Positions 1-6,551 of a DNA stretch of 6,582 nt are shown here, piece by piece (the first letter of the stretch is position 1; the number at the start of each line of letters is the position of its first letter). The translations under genes were made by a program, and so were the position numbers. The notes beneath the pieces are model-generated. The model worked only from the letters and a program-made list of their open reading frames with translations. It did no database searches and was not told the origin of the DNA. Source of the DNA: Clostridia bacterium (GTDB lineage: Bacteria; Bacillota; Clostridia; Christensenellales; Aristaeellaceae); the NCBI GenBank assembly GCA_017469605.1, contig JAFUGB010000383.1, positions 1 through 6,582 on the forward strand, written 5' to 3'.

Positions 1-1003
1 ACAGCGACTGGCGGATGCTGTGGAAGGGATAATAGATGCGCCTGCTGATGACGGCCAGCACCACCAGCGCCAGCGCAAAGGCCGCCACCACCAGGGCAGG
101 CACCGCCGTGCGCATGGCGGTGAGGCCGGACAGGTATTTTTCATAGGGCACGGTACGCAGGTAATACCAATTTCGCCTGCCCATTTTTGCGTAAAAGCAG
201 AGCATGCGGCGGCCGTCCGCGCTCCGGTATGAGAAGCGCCCCGCGTCCTGTGCCGCGGCGGTGTCCAGCATGCGGGAAATCACCGGCTTGTAATCGGCCG
301 CGTCGATCTCCTGGGAGGACAGCATCACCGAACCGCCCTCGTCCACAATAAAGGATAGATCATCCTGGCCCGAACCGAAGTACAGCTGGGAAAACCAATC
401 GCTGCGAAGGTTGAGCATCAGCGCGTTATCGCTGGGCGTATCCCCCGCCCCGGTATCAAAAATCATCAGCGATACCATATGCCGGTTGGTTGTGCTGGAC
501 GAAACCTCGGACAGGCGCGGGATGGGCACCAGGCGCTGATCGGCGGTGCGCTGTGCAAACAGGGCCACGGCGTCCCGGTCGCGGAAGCGTTCCACGGTAT
601 CGCTCAGCGCCCCCGACGTCATGGTGCTGTAGATGTACTGCCGCTTGCCGTTATATACATAGATGGAATCCACCACCATGCTGGAGGCGGTAAAATCGTT
701 CAGCGCGCGGATGCCGTCGATCATGTCGGCATTGGAAAGCTCCTCATAGGTACGCAGCTTGGTCACGCTGCGCAACGAAAAAATCTGGGCTGAATAATTT
801 TGCAGGATCTGCTCGGCCGTAGTGGAGGCGCTGTTGGCCTGGCGGATAAAATCGGCGCTGAGCGTATCCACCGAGGACAGCAGCGCCCTTTGAAATCCGC
901 CGTACAACAGCGCCAGCGCGGCGGACACCAGGATAAACAGCGCGGCGACGGCAACCAGGGGCGCCGTACCGGATTTGTTTTGAATGGGATCTGTCTTTTT
1001 CAT
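1..1003 (-). CDS. Membrane sensor/regulator, N-terminal part (YesS-like AraC regulator or YesM-like histidine kinase); runs off left edge
   Basis: An uninterrupted - strand frame runs from ATG (1003-1001) to the window edge, giving 334 residues. The start is supported by an AAGGCGG ribosome binding site (1019-1013) 9 nt upstream. TM1 is about residues 15-36, an extracytoplasmic domain spans about 37-297, and TM2 is about 298-320. The segment DSIYVYNGKRQYIYST (residues 112-127) resembles Cache-type domains of Bacillota membrane regulators. After TM2 comes SRRIYYPFHSIRQSL; the Tyr-x-Pro after the Arg-Arg pair is more like membrane-bound AraC/YesS regulators than a HAMP linker, but the output domain (HTH or kinase) is outside the window, so the class is unresolved. 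It would sense an external ligand, or a liganded binding protein, and act on transcription. Its divergent position suggests that it controls the ABC operon; that is inference. Confidence 0.8.
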   Translation of the reverse strand, partial: MKKTDPIQNKSGTAPLVAVAALFILVSAALALLYGGFQRALLSSVDTLSADFIRQANSASTTAEQILQNYSAQIFSLRSVTKLRTYEELSNADMIDGIRALNDFTASSMVVDSIYVYNGKRQYIYSTMTSGALSDTVERFRDRDAVALFAQRTADQRLVPIPRLSEVSSSTTNRHMVSLMIFDTGAGDTPSDNALMLNLRSDWFSQLYFGSGQDDLSFIVDEGGSVMLSSQEIDAADYKPVISRMLDTAAAQDAGRFSYRSADGRRMLCFYAKMGRRNWYYLRTVPYEKYLSGLTAMRTAVPALVVAAFALALVVLAVISRRIYYPFHSIRQSL

Positions 1004-1012
1004 GGCGCAATT

Positions 1013-1019
1013 CCGCCTT
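1013..1019 (-). promoter_or_regulatory. Ribosome binding site of the sensor/regulator gene
   Basis: On the - strand AAGGCGG lies 9 nt before the ATG at 1003-1001. This fixes the start of the truncated sensor gene and places the first transmembrane helix about 14 residues in, as expected for an N-terminal signal anchor. Confidence 0.65.
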
Positions 1020-1039
1020 CAATCGCTTTTAATAAAAAA

Positions 1040-1068
1040 ATTATACCGCAAATCCAAAGGTTTGAAAA
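1040..1068 (-). promoter_or_regulatory. Candidate sigma-A promoter for the sensor/regulator gene
   Basis: Reading the - strand, a perfect TATAAT (1045-1040) lies 17 bp after TTTTCA (1068-1063), which matches 4 of 6 positions of the -35 consensus. Transcription would start near 1033-1034, leaving a leader of about 30 nt with the ribosome binding site inside it. The -35 falls in the 12-bp palindrome at 1059-1070. Called by eye; no start-site data. Confidence 0.55.
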
Positions 1069-1070
1069 CC
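1059..1070. promoter_or_regulatory. Palindrome over both divergent -35 elements, candidate operator
   Basis: GGTTT-GA-AAACC is an inverted repeat with five-base half-sites. It covers the -35 candidates of the - strand promoter (1068-1063) and of the + strand promoter (1062-1067). A second AAACC copy follows at 1074-1078. A protein bound here would affect both directions at once. It does not fit the CcpA cre pattern (the central CG is misplaced) and is not a Fur-box-like sequence. The role is inference; short AT-rich palindromes can occur by chance. Confidence 0.35.
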
Positions 1071-1091
1071 GGGAAACCAAAAAAATATAAA
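1062..1091 (+). promoter_or_regulatory. Candidate sigma-A promoter for the ABC operon
   Basis: TTGAAA (1062-1067, 5 of 6 to consensus) and TATAAA (1086-1091, 5 of 6) are separated by 18 bp. Transcription would start near 1098, giving a leader of about 115 nt before the binding-protein gene. A weaker alternative nearer the gene is TTTACG (1126-1131) with TATGAT (1150-1155), also 18 bp apart. The first is preferred on consensus match. No start-site evidence is available. Confidence 0.45.
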
Positions 1092-1168
1092 TTTTGTACA
1101 TCATAAAAAAGTTCAATATTCGGACTTTACGTCATATATGGTCAGAATGTATGATGAAATCAACAAAA

Positions 1169-1184
1169 ACGGCAGAGCAGCCGT
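1169..1184 (+). other. Small hairpin in the operon leader
   Basis: ACGGC (1169-1173) pairs with GCCGT (1180-1184) around a six-base loop, 28 nt before the binding-protein start. With no U-tract after it, it is not a terminator. It may shape the 5' end of the mRNA or mean nothing. I see no recognisable riboswitch in the 1098-1212 leader. Confidence 0.3.
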
Positions 1185-1202
1185 AAATACATTTCAGAAA
1201 GC

Positions 1203-1206
1203 GAGG
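1203..1206 (+). promoter_or_regulatory. Ribosome binding site that sets the binding-protein start
   Basis: GAGG lies 6 nt before the ATG at 1213. It decides against the in-frame ATG at 1138, which has no good ribosome binding site and would put 25 polar residues in front of the signal peptide. Confidence 0.7.
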
Positions 1207-1212
1207 TCTTTC

Positions 1213-2220
1213 ATGATGAAAAAGTTCCTGTCCCTGCTTCTCATTTGCGTAATGATGCTGTCCATTTGCGCCGTGGCGCTGGCGGATGAGCCCAGCGGCA
1301 CCGTGATGATTTATTCCTCCGCTGGCGAGGATGTGATCATCGCGATCAAGAAAGGCTTCGAGGCCAAGTATCCCGGCGTAACGGTGGACTACTATTCCGC
1401 CACCTCCGGCAAGTGCGTTACCAAGCTGGCGGCCGAATTTGAGGCCAACGCCATCGCCTGCGACGTTTTCTGGCCCGCCGACTTCTCCACCGCCATCAGC
1501 TTCAAGAACAAGGACCAGCTGGTTCAGTACGTTTCCCCCAACGCCGCCAATATCGCGCCCCAGTTCAAGGATGAAGACGGCTACTTCACCGGCGCCCGCA
1601 TGCTGGTATTCGGCTTCACCTGGAGCACCCTGGCCTGCACCGAGGATGAGATCCCCAGCAACTTTGACGGCCTGCTGGATAAGAACTTTGACAACCAGAT
1701 CCTGATGAGCGATCCCACCGGATCGGCCTCCACCAAGGCGCTGGTATACGCCCTGATCAACAACGAAAAGTACGGCTGGGATTACTTTGAGCAGCTCAAG
1801 GGCCTGCAGGCCGAGCTGGAGTCCAGCACCGGCGCCGTGAACAACAAGGTTGCCTCCGGTTCCTACAAGATCGCCATCGGCTTGGACTACACCACCCGCC
1901 AGCTGATTGCCGACGGCTCCCCTCTGGGCTATAAGGATACCGAGGACATGGTGGCCATGGCGGCTCCCATCTGCATCCCCGTGGGCGCTCCCCACGAAGA
2001 GCTGGCCAAGCTGCTGTATGATTACATCCTGGATACCGAGGGCGGCCAGAAGATCCTGACCCAGTTCCACACCACCCCTGTGGCCAGCGGCGTTGAGCTG
2101 CCCGAGGGAATGCTGGATGCCCAGTACATTGCCGACCATGCCCTGCCCATCGACTTTAACGACCTGTCCGCCGTCAGCTCTGACCTGCTGGACCAGTTTG
2201 ACGCCATCTTTAAGAAGTAA
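1213..2220 (+). CDS. ABC transporter extracellular solute-binding protein (Fe3+/phosphonate/hexose-phosphate-like class)
   Basis: 335 residues. Lys3-Lys4 and a hydrophobic stretch (5-23) end in ALA|DE, a signal peptidase I site after Ala24; a tandem ATG at 1216 is an alternative start. The mature part has the usual marks of class-II binding proteins: YSS near 34-36, FEAKYPGVTVDYY (49-61), ATSGK (63-67), AxDVFWPAD (82-90), SDPTGSAST (166-174) and a hinge-region IGLDYTTRQLIADGSPLGY (222-240). The fold matches the SBP_bac_6/8 family that includes FbpA (iron), PhnS-type (2-aminoethylphosphonate) and AfuA (hexose phosphates). The FbpA Tyr-Tyr iron ligands are not seen in the corresponding region, which has a single Tyr226, so iron is uncertain. 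No convincing lipobox is present: LSIC has Ile before Cys. It would capture the solute outside the membrane and feed the downstream permease. First gene of the operon. Confidence 0.9.
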   Translation: MMKKFLSLLLICVMMLSICAVALADEPSGTVMIYSSAGEDVIIAIKKGFEAKYPGVTVDYYSATSGKCVTKLAAEFEANAIACDVFWPADFSTAISFKNKDQLVQYVSPNAANIAPQFKDEDGYFTGARMLVFGFTWSTLACTEDEIPSNFDGLLDKNFDNQILMSDPTGSASTKALVYALINNEKYGWDYFEQLKGLQAELESSTGAVNNKVASGSYKIAIGLDYTTRQLIADGSPLGYKDTEDMVAMAAPICIPVGAPHEELAKLLYDYILDTEGGQKILTQFHTTPVASGVELPEGMLDAQYIADHALPIDFNDLSAVSSDLLDQFDAIFKK

Positions 2221-2225
2221 CAGCA

Positions 2226-2237
2226 CAGCGAAAGCTG
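2226..2237 (+). other. GNRA-type mini-hairpin just after the binding-protein stop codon
   Basis: CAGC (2226-2229), a GAAA tetraloop and GCTG (2234-2237) form a compact hairpin starting 5 nt after the stop. Only four base pairs, but the loop is of the stable GNRA class. It sits just upstream of the large stem-loop and may add to 3' end protection of the binding-protein mRNA. Confidence 0.3.
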
Positions 2238-2249
2238 CAATTGAACTAC

Positions 2250-2289
2250 GCGGCCGGCATTTCGGATCAATGGCAGAAATGCCGGCCGC
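2250..2289 (+). promoter_or_regulatory. Intercistronic stem-loop between binding protein and ATPase 1 (mRNA stabiliser or leaky terminator)
   Basis: GCGGCCGGCATTTC (2250-2263) and GAAATGCCGGCCGC (2276-2289) are perfect 14-bp complements with a 12-base loop. Only three T residues follow (2290-2292), so it is a poor intrinsic terminator but a very stable RNA hairpin. Such structures after the first gene of binding-protein operons are known, as in malE-malF, to protect the upstream message and reduce expression of the rest, giving excess binding protein. That role here is inference from position. The loop and right arm contain ATGs in the ATPase 1 frame (2270, 2279), which would be occluded, favouring the TTG start downstream. 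Confidence 0.75.
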
Positions 2290-2305
2290 TTTGAATCCGT
2301 TCCCG

Positions 2306-2312
2306 AAAGGAG
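2306..2312 (+). promoter_or_regulatory. Ribosome binding site selecting a TTG start for ATPase 1
   Basis: AAAGGAG lies 8 nt before TTG at 2321. No ATG near the start of the conserved ABC domain has a comparable site; the upstream in-frame ATGs (2093, 2270, 2279) lie inside the previous gene or inside the stem-loop. The TTG start gives a protein beginning exactly at the normal N-terminus of the family. Confidence 0.75.
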
Positions 2313-2320
2313 CGATCAGA

Positions 2321-3403
<1,083 letters not shown>

Positions 3404-3405
3404 GC

Positions 3406-5133
3406 ATGAAAATGAGCTTTAAGCGCACCAACTCCGACCTGGCCAGGCTGGACGGCAAAAAGTTTGGCCTGGATCAAATCATGACCATCCTGTGTTTCCT
3501 GATCCTGACCACCGTGGTCATTCTGCCCGTGGTCATGATCATCTACAACACCTTCTGGGACGGTTCAAAGATTGACTTTGAAATGTTCGTGCGCGTGATT
3601 TTCCGCGAAGAAAACCTCTCCGCGCTGAAAAACACGGTGGTCATCGCCTTCTTCGCCACGCTGCTGGCCACGGCGGTGGGCACGTTCTTTGCCTGGCTGC
3701 TGGGCCGCAGCGACATCCCCATGAAGGGATTCATGAAATGGCTGTTCTCCATCCCCTTCATGATCCCCCCCTTCCTGGCGGCCATGGCCTGGGATATGAT
3801 GTTCTCCGGCCGCGGCGGATACGTGAACCGCTTCCTGATGAACATATTCAACCTGAGAAACGCGCCGTTCAACATCAATACTGTAGCCGGCATCATCGTC
3901 ATTGAAGTTATCTACTATTTCCCCTTTGTATACATGCAGGTGGTTTCCGCGCTGGAGCGCATGGATCCCACGCTGGAAGAATCCGCCCGCATCGCCGGCG
4001 CCAAGCAATGGTACGTGATCCGCAAGATCACCCTGCCGCTGACCATCCCCGCCATCTCCTCGGGCATGCTGCTGGTGCTGATCACCTCGCTGTCCAACTA
4101 CGGTATTCCCGCCATGCTGGGGTATTCCAAAAACATCTTTACCCTGCCCACCAAGATCGTGGACCTGGTCAACCGCGCGGGCGGCGATTTCCAGGGCATC
4201 CGTGAAGCCACCGCGCTGTCCGTGGTGCTGGTGATCGTGGTGTCCATTGCCCTGTTCGTCCAGCGCAAGGTCCTCAAAACCGGACGCTATGATATCATCA
4301 AGGGCAAATCCATGCGCCCCACGCTGATCAAACTGCGCGGCGCGAAATATCCGCTGCTGGTGCTCTCGCTGGTGTTCCTGACCATCGTGGTGCTGGCGCC
4401 CCTGGTCATCATCCTGTTGGTCAGCCTGCTGCGGGCCTACGGCCTGCCCTTCAGCCTGGAAAACTTCACCCTGAACAACTATGTGAAGATCCTGGTGGAT
4501 AACAAAGCGGTCACCGATTCCATCCGCAACAGCATTTTCCTGGGCTTCGGCGCCGGCTTTATCTGCCTGTTCCTGGGCGTGATGCTGTCCTACGTGATTT
4601 ACAAGGTAAAGCCCAAGGGATCGGGCGTATTGGAAATGCTGGCCGTGCTTCCCTATTCCCTTCCCGGCACGGTAATGGCCATCGGCTGCATCCTGGCCTG
4701 GAGCGGCGCGGTATTCGGCATTACGCTGTACAACACCATCTGGATCATCCTGGTGGCGTATATCGCCCGCTACCTAACCTACACCCTCAAATCCTGCTCT
4801 GCCTCGCTGCAGCAGGTGCACCTTTCCCTGGAGGAAGCCAGCCGCGCCTGCGGCGCCACCCACATGGAATCGCTGGCCGATATCACCATTCCGCTGATCA
4901 AGCCGGCCATGGTATCCAGCTTCTTCCTGGTGTTCCTGCCCTCCATGCGTGAACTGACCACATCCATCCTGCTGTACGGCCCCAACAGCCGCACGCTGGG
5001 CGTAGCCATTCAGCAACTGCGCAGCAACGGCTATATGACGCAGGCGGCAGCGCTTTCCGTGGTTGCCATCATCATCATCATGGTGCTCAACGCCATCGTC
5101 AAGTCCATTACAAAAGACAGGAAGGGGGTCTGA
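3406..5133 (+). CDS. Fused two-domain ABC importer permease (FbpB/AfuB/PhnU-like)
   Basis: 575 residues with two consecutive BPD_transp_1 domains. The first half has about six membrane helices (near 27-48, 74-99, 110-135, 159-181, 213-238, 268-287) and an EAA coupling loop EESARIAGAKQWYVIRKITL (191-210). The second half repeats the plan (near 314-342, 374-399, 408-434, 441-462, 500-525, 545-567) with a second loop LEEASRACGATHMESLADIT (475-494). A basic linker at about 288-312 joins them. One polypeptide therefore forms the whole translocation pore. Fused permeases of this length are normal in iron(III), 2-aminoethylphosphonate and hexose-phosphate importer families, so the fusion itself is not odd, but it does not decide the substrate. 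The two EAA loops differ, so each half could favour a different ATPase. It ends 3 nt before the ATPase 2 start. Confidence 0.93.
   Translation: MKMSFKRTNSDLARLDGKKFGLDQIMTILCFLILTTVVILPVVMIIYNTFWDGSKIDFEMFVRVIFREENLSALKNTVVIAFFATLLATAVGTFFAWLLGRSDIPMKGFMKWLFSIPFMIPPFLAAMAWDMMFSGRGGYVNRFLMNIFNLRNAPFNINTVAGIIVIEVIYYFPFVYMQVVSALERMDPTLEESARIAGAKQWYVIRKITLPLTIPAISSGMLLVLITSLSNYGIPAMLGYSKNIFTLPTKIVDLVNRAGGDFQGIREATALSVVLVIVVSIALFVQRKVLKTGRYDIIKGKSMRPTLIKLRGAKYPLLVLSLVFLTIVVLAPLVIILLVSLLRAYGLPFSLENFTLNNYVKILVDNKAVTDSIRNSIFLGFGAGFICLFLGVMLSYVIYKVKPKGSGVLEMLAVLPYSLPGTVMAIGCILAWSGAVFGITLYNTIWIILVAYIARYLTYTLKSCSASLQQVHLSLEEASRACGATHMESLADITIPLIKPAMVSSFFLVFLPSMRELTTSILLYGPNSRTLGVAIQQLRSNGYMTQAAALSVVAIIIIMVLNAIVKSITKDRKGV
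5122..5128 (+). promoter_or_regulatory. Ribosome binding site of ATPase 2 (GTG start)
   Basis: AAGGGGG lies 8 nt before GTG 5137 and overlaps the final permease codons. It is the only good site near the conserved ABC N-terminus, supporting GTG as the start and coupling to the permease. Confidence 0.65.
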
Positions 5134-5136
5134 GCC

Positions 5137-6240
5137 GTGGATCAAATCGTGCTGAATCATGTAACCAAACGATTTACCACCAAAACGCTGGGCACGGTGA
5201 CGGCCGTGGGCGATTTTAACCTGAATGTAAAAGAGGGCGAATGCTTCTCCTTCCTGGGGCCGTCCGGCTGCGGAAAAACCACCACGCTGCGCATGATCGC
5301 CGGCTTTGAGGACCTGAGCGAAGGCGAAATCTACCTGGATGGAAAACCGGTTTCGATACGCGCCAAAAACCTGTATGTGCCGCCTGAGGACCGGGGGCTG
5401 GGCATGGTGTTCCAGGCCTTTGCCGTATGGCCGCACATGAACATCTTTGACAACGTGGCCTTCCCGCTCAAGGTGCAAAAGCGCCCCAAGGCCGAAATCC
5501 AGCAGCGGGTGGCCAAGGCGCTGAAGCATTGCAGCCTGGACGGTATGGAAAAGGTCTTCCCGTCAGACCTGTCCGGCGGCCAGCAGCAGCGCATCGCGCT
5601 GGCGCGCGCCATCGTGACCAATCCCAAGGTCATGCTGCTGGATGAGCCGCTTTCCAACCTGGACCCCAAGCTGCGCGAAACCATGCGCTTTGAAATCAAA
5701 AAGCTGCAAAAGGAATTCAACTTTACCATCATCTTCGTTACCCACGACCAGTCCGAAGCCATGGCGCTCAGCGATCGCATGCTGGTGATGGACATGGGCA
5801 AAATCGTGCAGATCGGTACGCCTACCGAACTGTACAACCATCCCTCCAGCCGTTTCGTGCACAGCTTCCTTGGCCAATCCAATTTTACCACGGTGGATAT
5901 CCGGGACGGCAAGGTATATCCCGCCGGCAGCAAAGATGCGCCGCTGGGCATGCCCGCGCCCGCGGGAGCCGATGCGCAGATGCTGCTGGCCACCCGCCCC
6001 AACACCATTGACATGAACCATGACGAGGGCTTCCGGGCAACAGTGGTCAAGCGCGTGTTCCTGACCGATTTTATGGAGTATATTGTGGCGGTGGGCGATC
6101 AGACGCTGCGCGTGCAGACGCCGCACCGCAACATGTTCCGCGCGGGCGACGCCTGCTTCCTGCGTTTTCCCAACCCCATCTGGTATCCTGTGGATTCGGG
6201 CGAAGCCGATGCCGAGCGCGAACGCAGAACGCTGGTATAA
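5137..6240 (+). CDS. ABC transporter ATP-binding protein 2 (PotA/UgpC/FbpC-type, with C-terminal TOBE domain)
   Basis: 367 residues from GTG. Complete nucleotide-binding domain: Walker A GPSGCGKT (41-48), Q-loop Gln93 in VFQAFAVWPH, signature LSGGQQQR (145-152), Walker B VMLLDEP (165-171) with Glu170, D-loop SNLD (173-176) and switch His203. Residues about 245-350 form the TOBE-type region (ATRPNTIDM near 285-293, TLRVQTPHRNMF at 323-334). It is clearly a paralogue of ATPase 1: both share the AVWPH stretch, LSGGQQQR, NLDxKLRE and a C-terminal LRVQ segment, but they differ through most of their length, so this is not a recent tandem copy. Last gene of the operon, with no clear strong terminator directly after it. 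Together with ATPase 1 it could give a heterodimeric ATPase on the fused permease. It could instead be a spare subunit or serve another permease. Confidence 0.93.
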   Translation: MDQIVLNHVTKRFTTKTLGTVTAVGDFNLNVKEGECFSFLGPSGCGKTTTLRMIAGFEDLSEGEIYLDGKPVSIRAKNLYVPPEDRGLGMVFQAFAVWPHMNIFDNVAFPLKVQKRPKAEIQQRVAKALKHCSLDGMEKVFPSDLSGGQQQRIALARAIVTNPKVMLLDEPLSNLDPKLRETMRFEIKKLQKEFNFTIIFVTHDQSEAMALSDRMLVMDMGKIVQIGTPTELYNHPSSRFVHSFLGQSNFTTVDIRDGKVYPAGSKDAPLGMPAPAGADAQMLLATRPNTIDMNHDEGFRATVVKRVFLTDFMEYIVAVGDQTLRVQTPHRNMFRAGDACFLRFPNPIWYPVDSGEADAERERRTLV

Positions 6241-6299
6241 CCGATGTTCATACTGATCCCAAATTAAAACCATACAAGCAGAAATTGGTGGGAAAACGA

Positions 6300-6320
6300 T
6301 AAGGGCCTTCGCGGCCCTTA
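6300..6320 (-). terminator. Stem-loop, possible intrinsic terminator for a - strand transcript
   Basis: TAAGGGCC (6300-6307) pairs with GGCCCTTA (6313-6320) around TTCGC: 8 bp. On the + strand no T-run follows, so it is a poor terminator for the ABC operon. On the - strand it is followed by TCGTTTTCC, a weak T-run, which would fit the end of a convergent gene beyond the right edge. It may otherwise be a repeat element or an mRNA-end stabiliser. Confidence 0.4.
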
Positions 6321-6330
6321 AGATCCTGCG

Positions 6331-6351
6331 GCAAGGGATTTCATCCCTTGC
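6331..6351. repeat. Perfect inverted repeat, REP-like stem-loop
   Basis: GCAAGGGA (6331-6338) and TCCCTTGC (6344-6351) form an 8-bp stem with a TTTCA loop. A partly competing outer pairing GCGG (6328-6331) with CCGC (6355-6358) could extend it. It has no T-run on either side. It lies 11 nt after the previous stem-loop, so the two look like a paired palindromic unit. Confidence 0.45.
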
Positions 6352-6423
6352 ATCCCGCCGGGCGAACCAGCTTAAAAGAAACAACAAACAATTTGCGCCT
6401 GTAGCTTGGATATCGCAATGAGA

Positions 6424-6551
6424 GCTTCCGGGCAGAAGAAAATCAGCGACAGTCCGAAAAAATGAGCTTGCTCATTTTTCTCGGCCTGACGCTGATTTTC
6501 GCTGTGCGCAAAGCGCACAGCTTGCACGGCTTTGCCGTGCTGCCCGGGAGC
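6424..6551. repeat. 128-nt multi-arm inverted-repeat structure (cloverleaf-like), possible palindromic mobile repeat or structured RNA
   Basis: The outer stem pairs GCTTCCGGGCAG (6424-6435) with CTGCCCGGGAGC (6540-6551): 12 positions with one G-T wobble. Inside are three arms. Arm 1 (6438-6500) is an 11-bp stem continuing through 3-bp, 4-bp and 9-bp helices broken by two mismatches and one bulge, with a CTTG loop. Arm 2 (6501-6521) is a perfect 9-bp stem with an AAA loop. Arm 3 (6524-6540) is a 7-bp stem with a TTT loop, sharing base 6540 with the outer stem. CGCCTG (6396-6401) and CAGGCG (6557-6562) could close a further outer helix. No protein frame explains this. No named RNA or repeat family is recognised; copy number cannot be known from here. 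Confidence 0.65.
6458..6480. terminator. A-stem-T hairpin, weak candidate bidirectional terminator
   Basis: ATGAG (6462-6466) and CTCAT (6471-6475) form a short stem around CTTG, preceded by a run of A (6457-6462) and followed by TTTTT (6475-6479), so a T-run follows the stem on both strands. It is also the tip of arm 1 of the larger structure. The GC content of the stem is low for efficient termination. It is the first T-run hairpin after the operon on the + strand, about 220 bp past the last stop. Confidence 0.3.

Noticed and set aside
20..793. + strand open frames of 70, 104 and 67 codons at the left edge
   Set aside because: They are opposite the real - strand sensor gene and encode repetitive His/Arg/Gly-rich sequence without domains.
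1138..1212. Upstream ATG at 1138 as start of the binding protein
   Set aside because: It adds 25 polar residues before the signal peptide, lacks a good ribosome binding site and overlaps a possible promoter; ATG 1213 has GAGG at 6 nt.
1004..1212. Fur box or CcpA cre site in the control region
   Set aside because: No 19-bp Fur-like inverted GATAAT pattern was found, and the closest cre-like stretch (1063-1076) lacks the required central CG at the right place.
1098..1212. Riboswitch in the operon leader
   Set aside because: Only a single 5-bp hairpin is visible, with no terminator or sequestered ribosome binding site and no known aptamer core.
1132..2226. 364-codon antisense open frame over the binding-protein gene
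   Set aside because: Gly/Val/His/Gln-rich composition with no domain; it mirrors the + strand gene almost end to end, an effect of G/C-biased third codon positions. The + strand frame has a signal peptide and family motifs.
2093..2320. Upstream ATG at 2093 as start of ATPase 1
   Set aside because: It lies inside the binding-protein gene and would add 76 unrelated residues through the stem-loop; TTG 2321 with AAAGGAG begins at the normal family N-terminus.
4774..6387. Antisense open frames of 251, 239 and 274 codons over the permease end and ATPase 2
   Set aside because: Low-complexity translation (His, Gly, Gln or Ser-rich), no ribosome binding site logic, and overlap with conserved + strand genes.
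6424..6551. CRISPR array, tRNA or integron attC site for the hairpin-rich tail
   Set aside because: There are no regularly spaced direct repeats, no tRNA anticodon/T-loop signature, and no attC-type core sites that I can identify.
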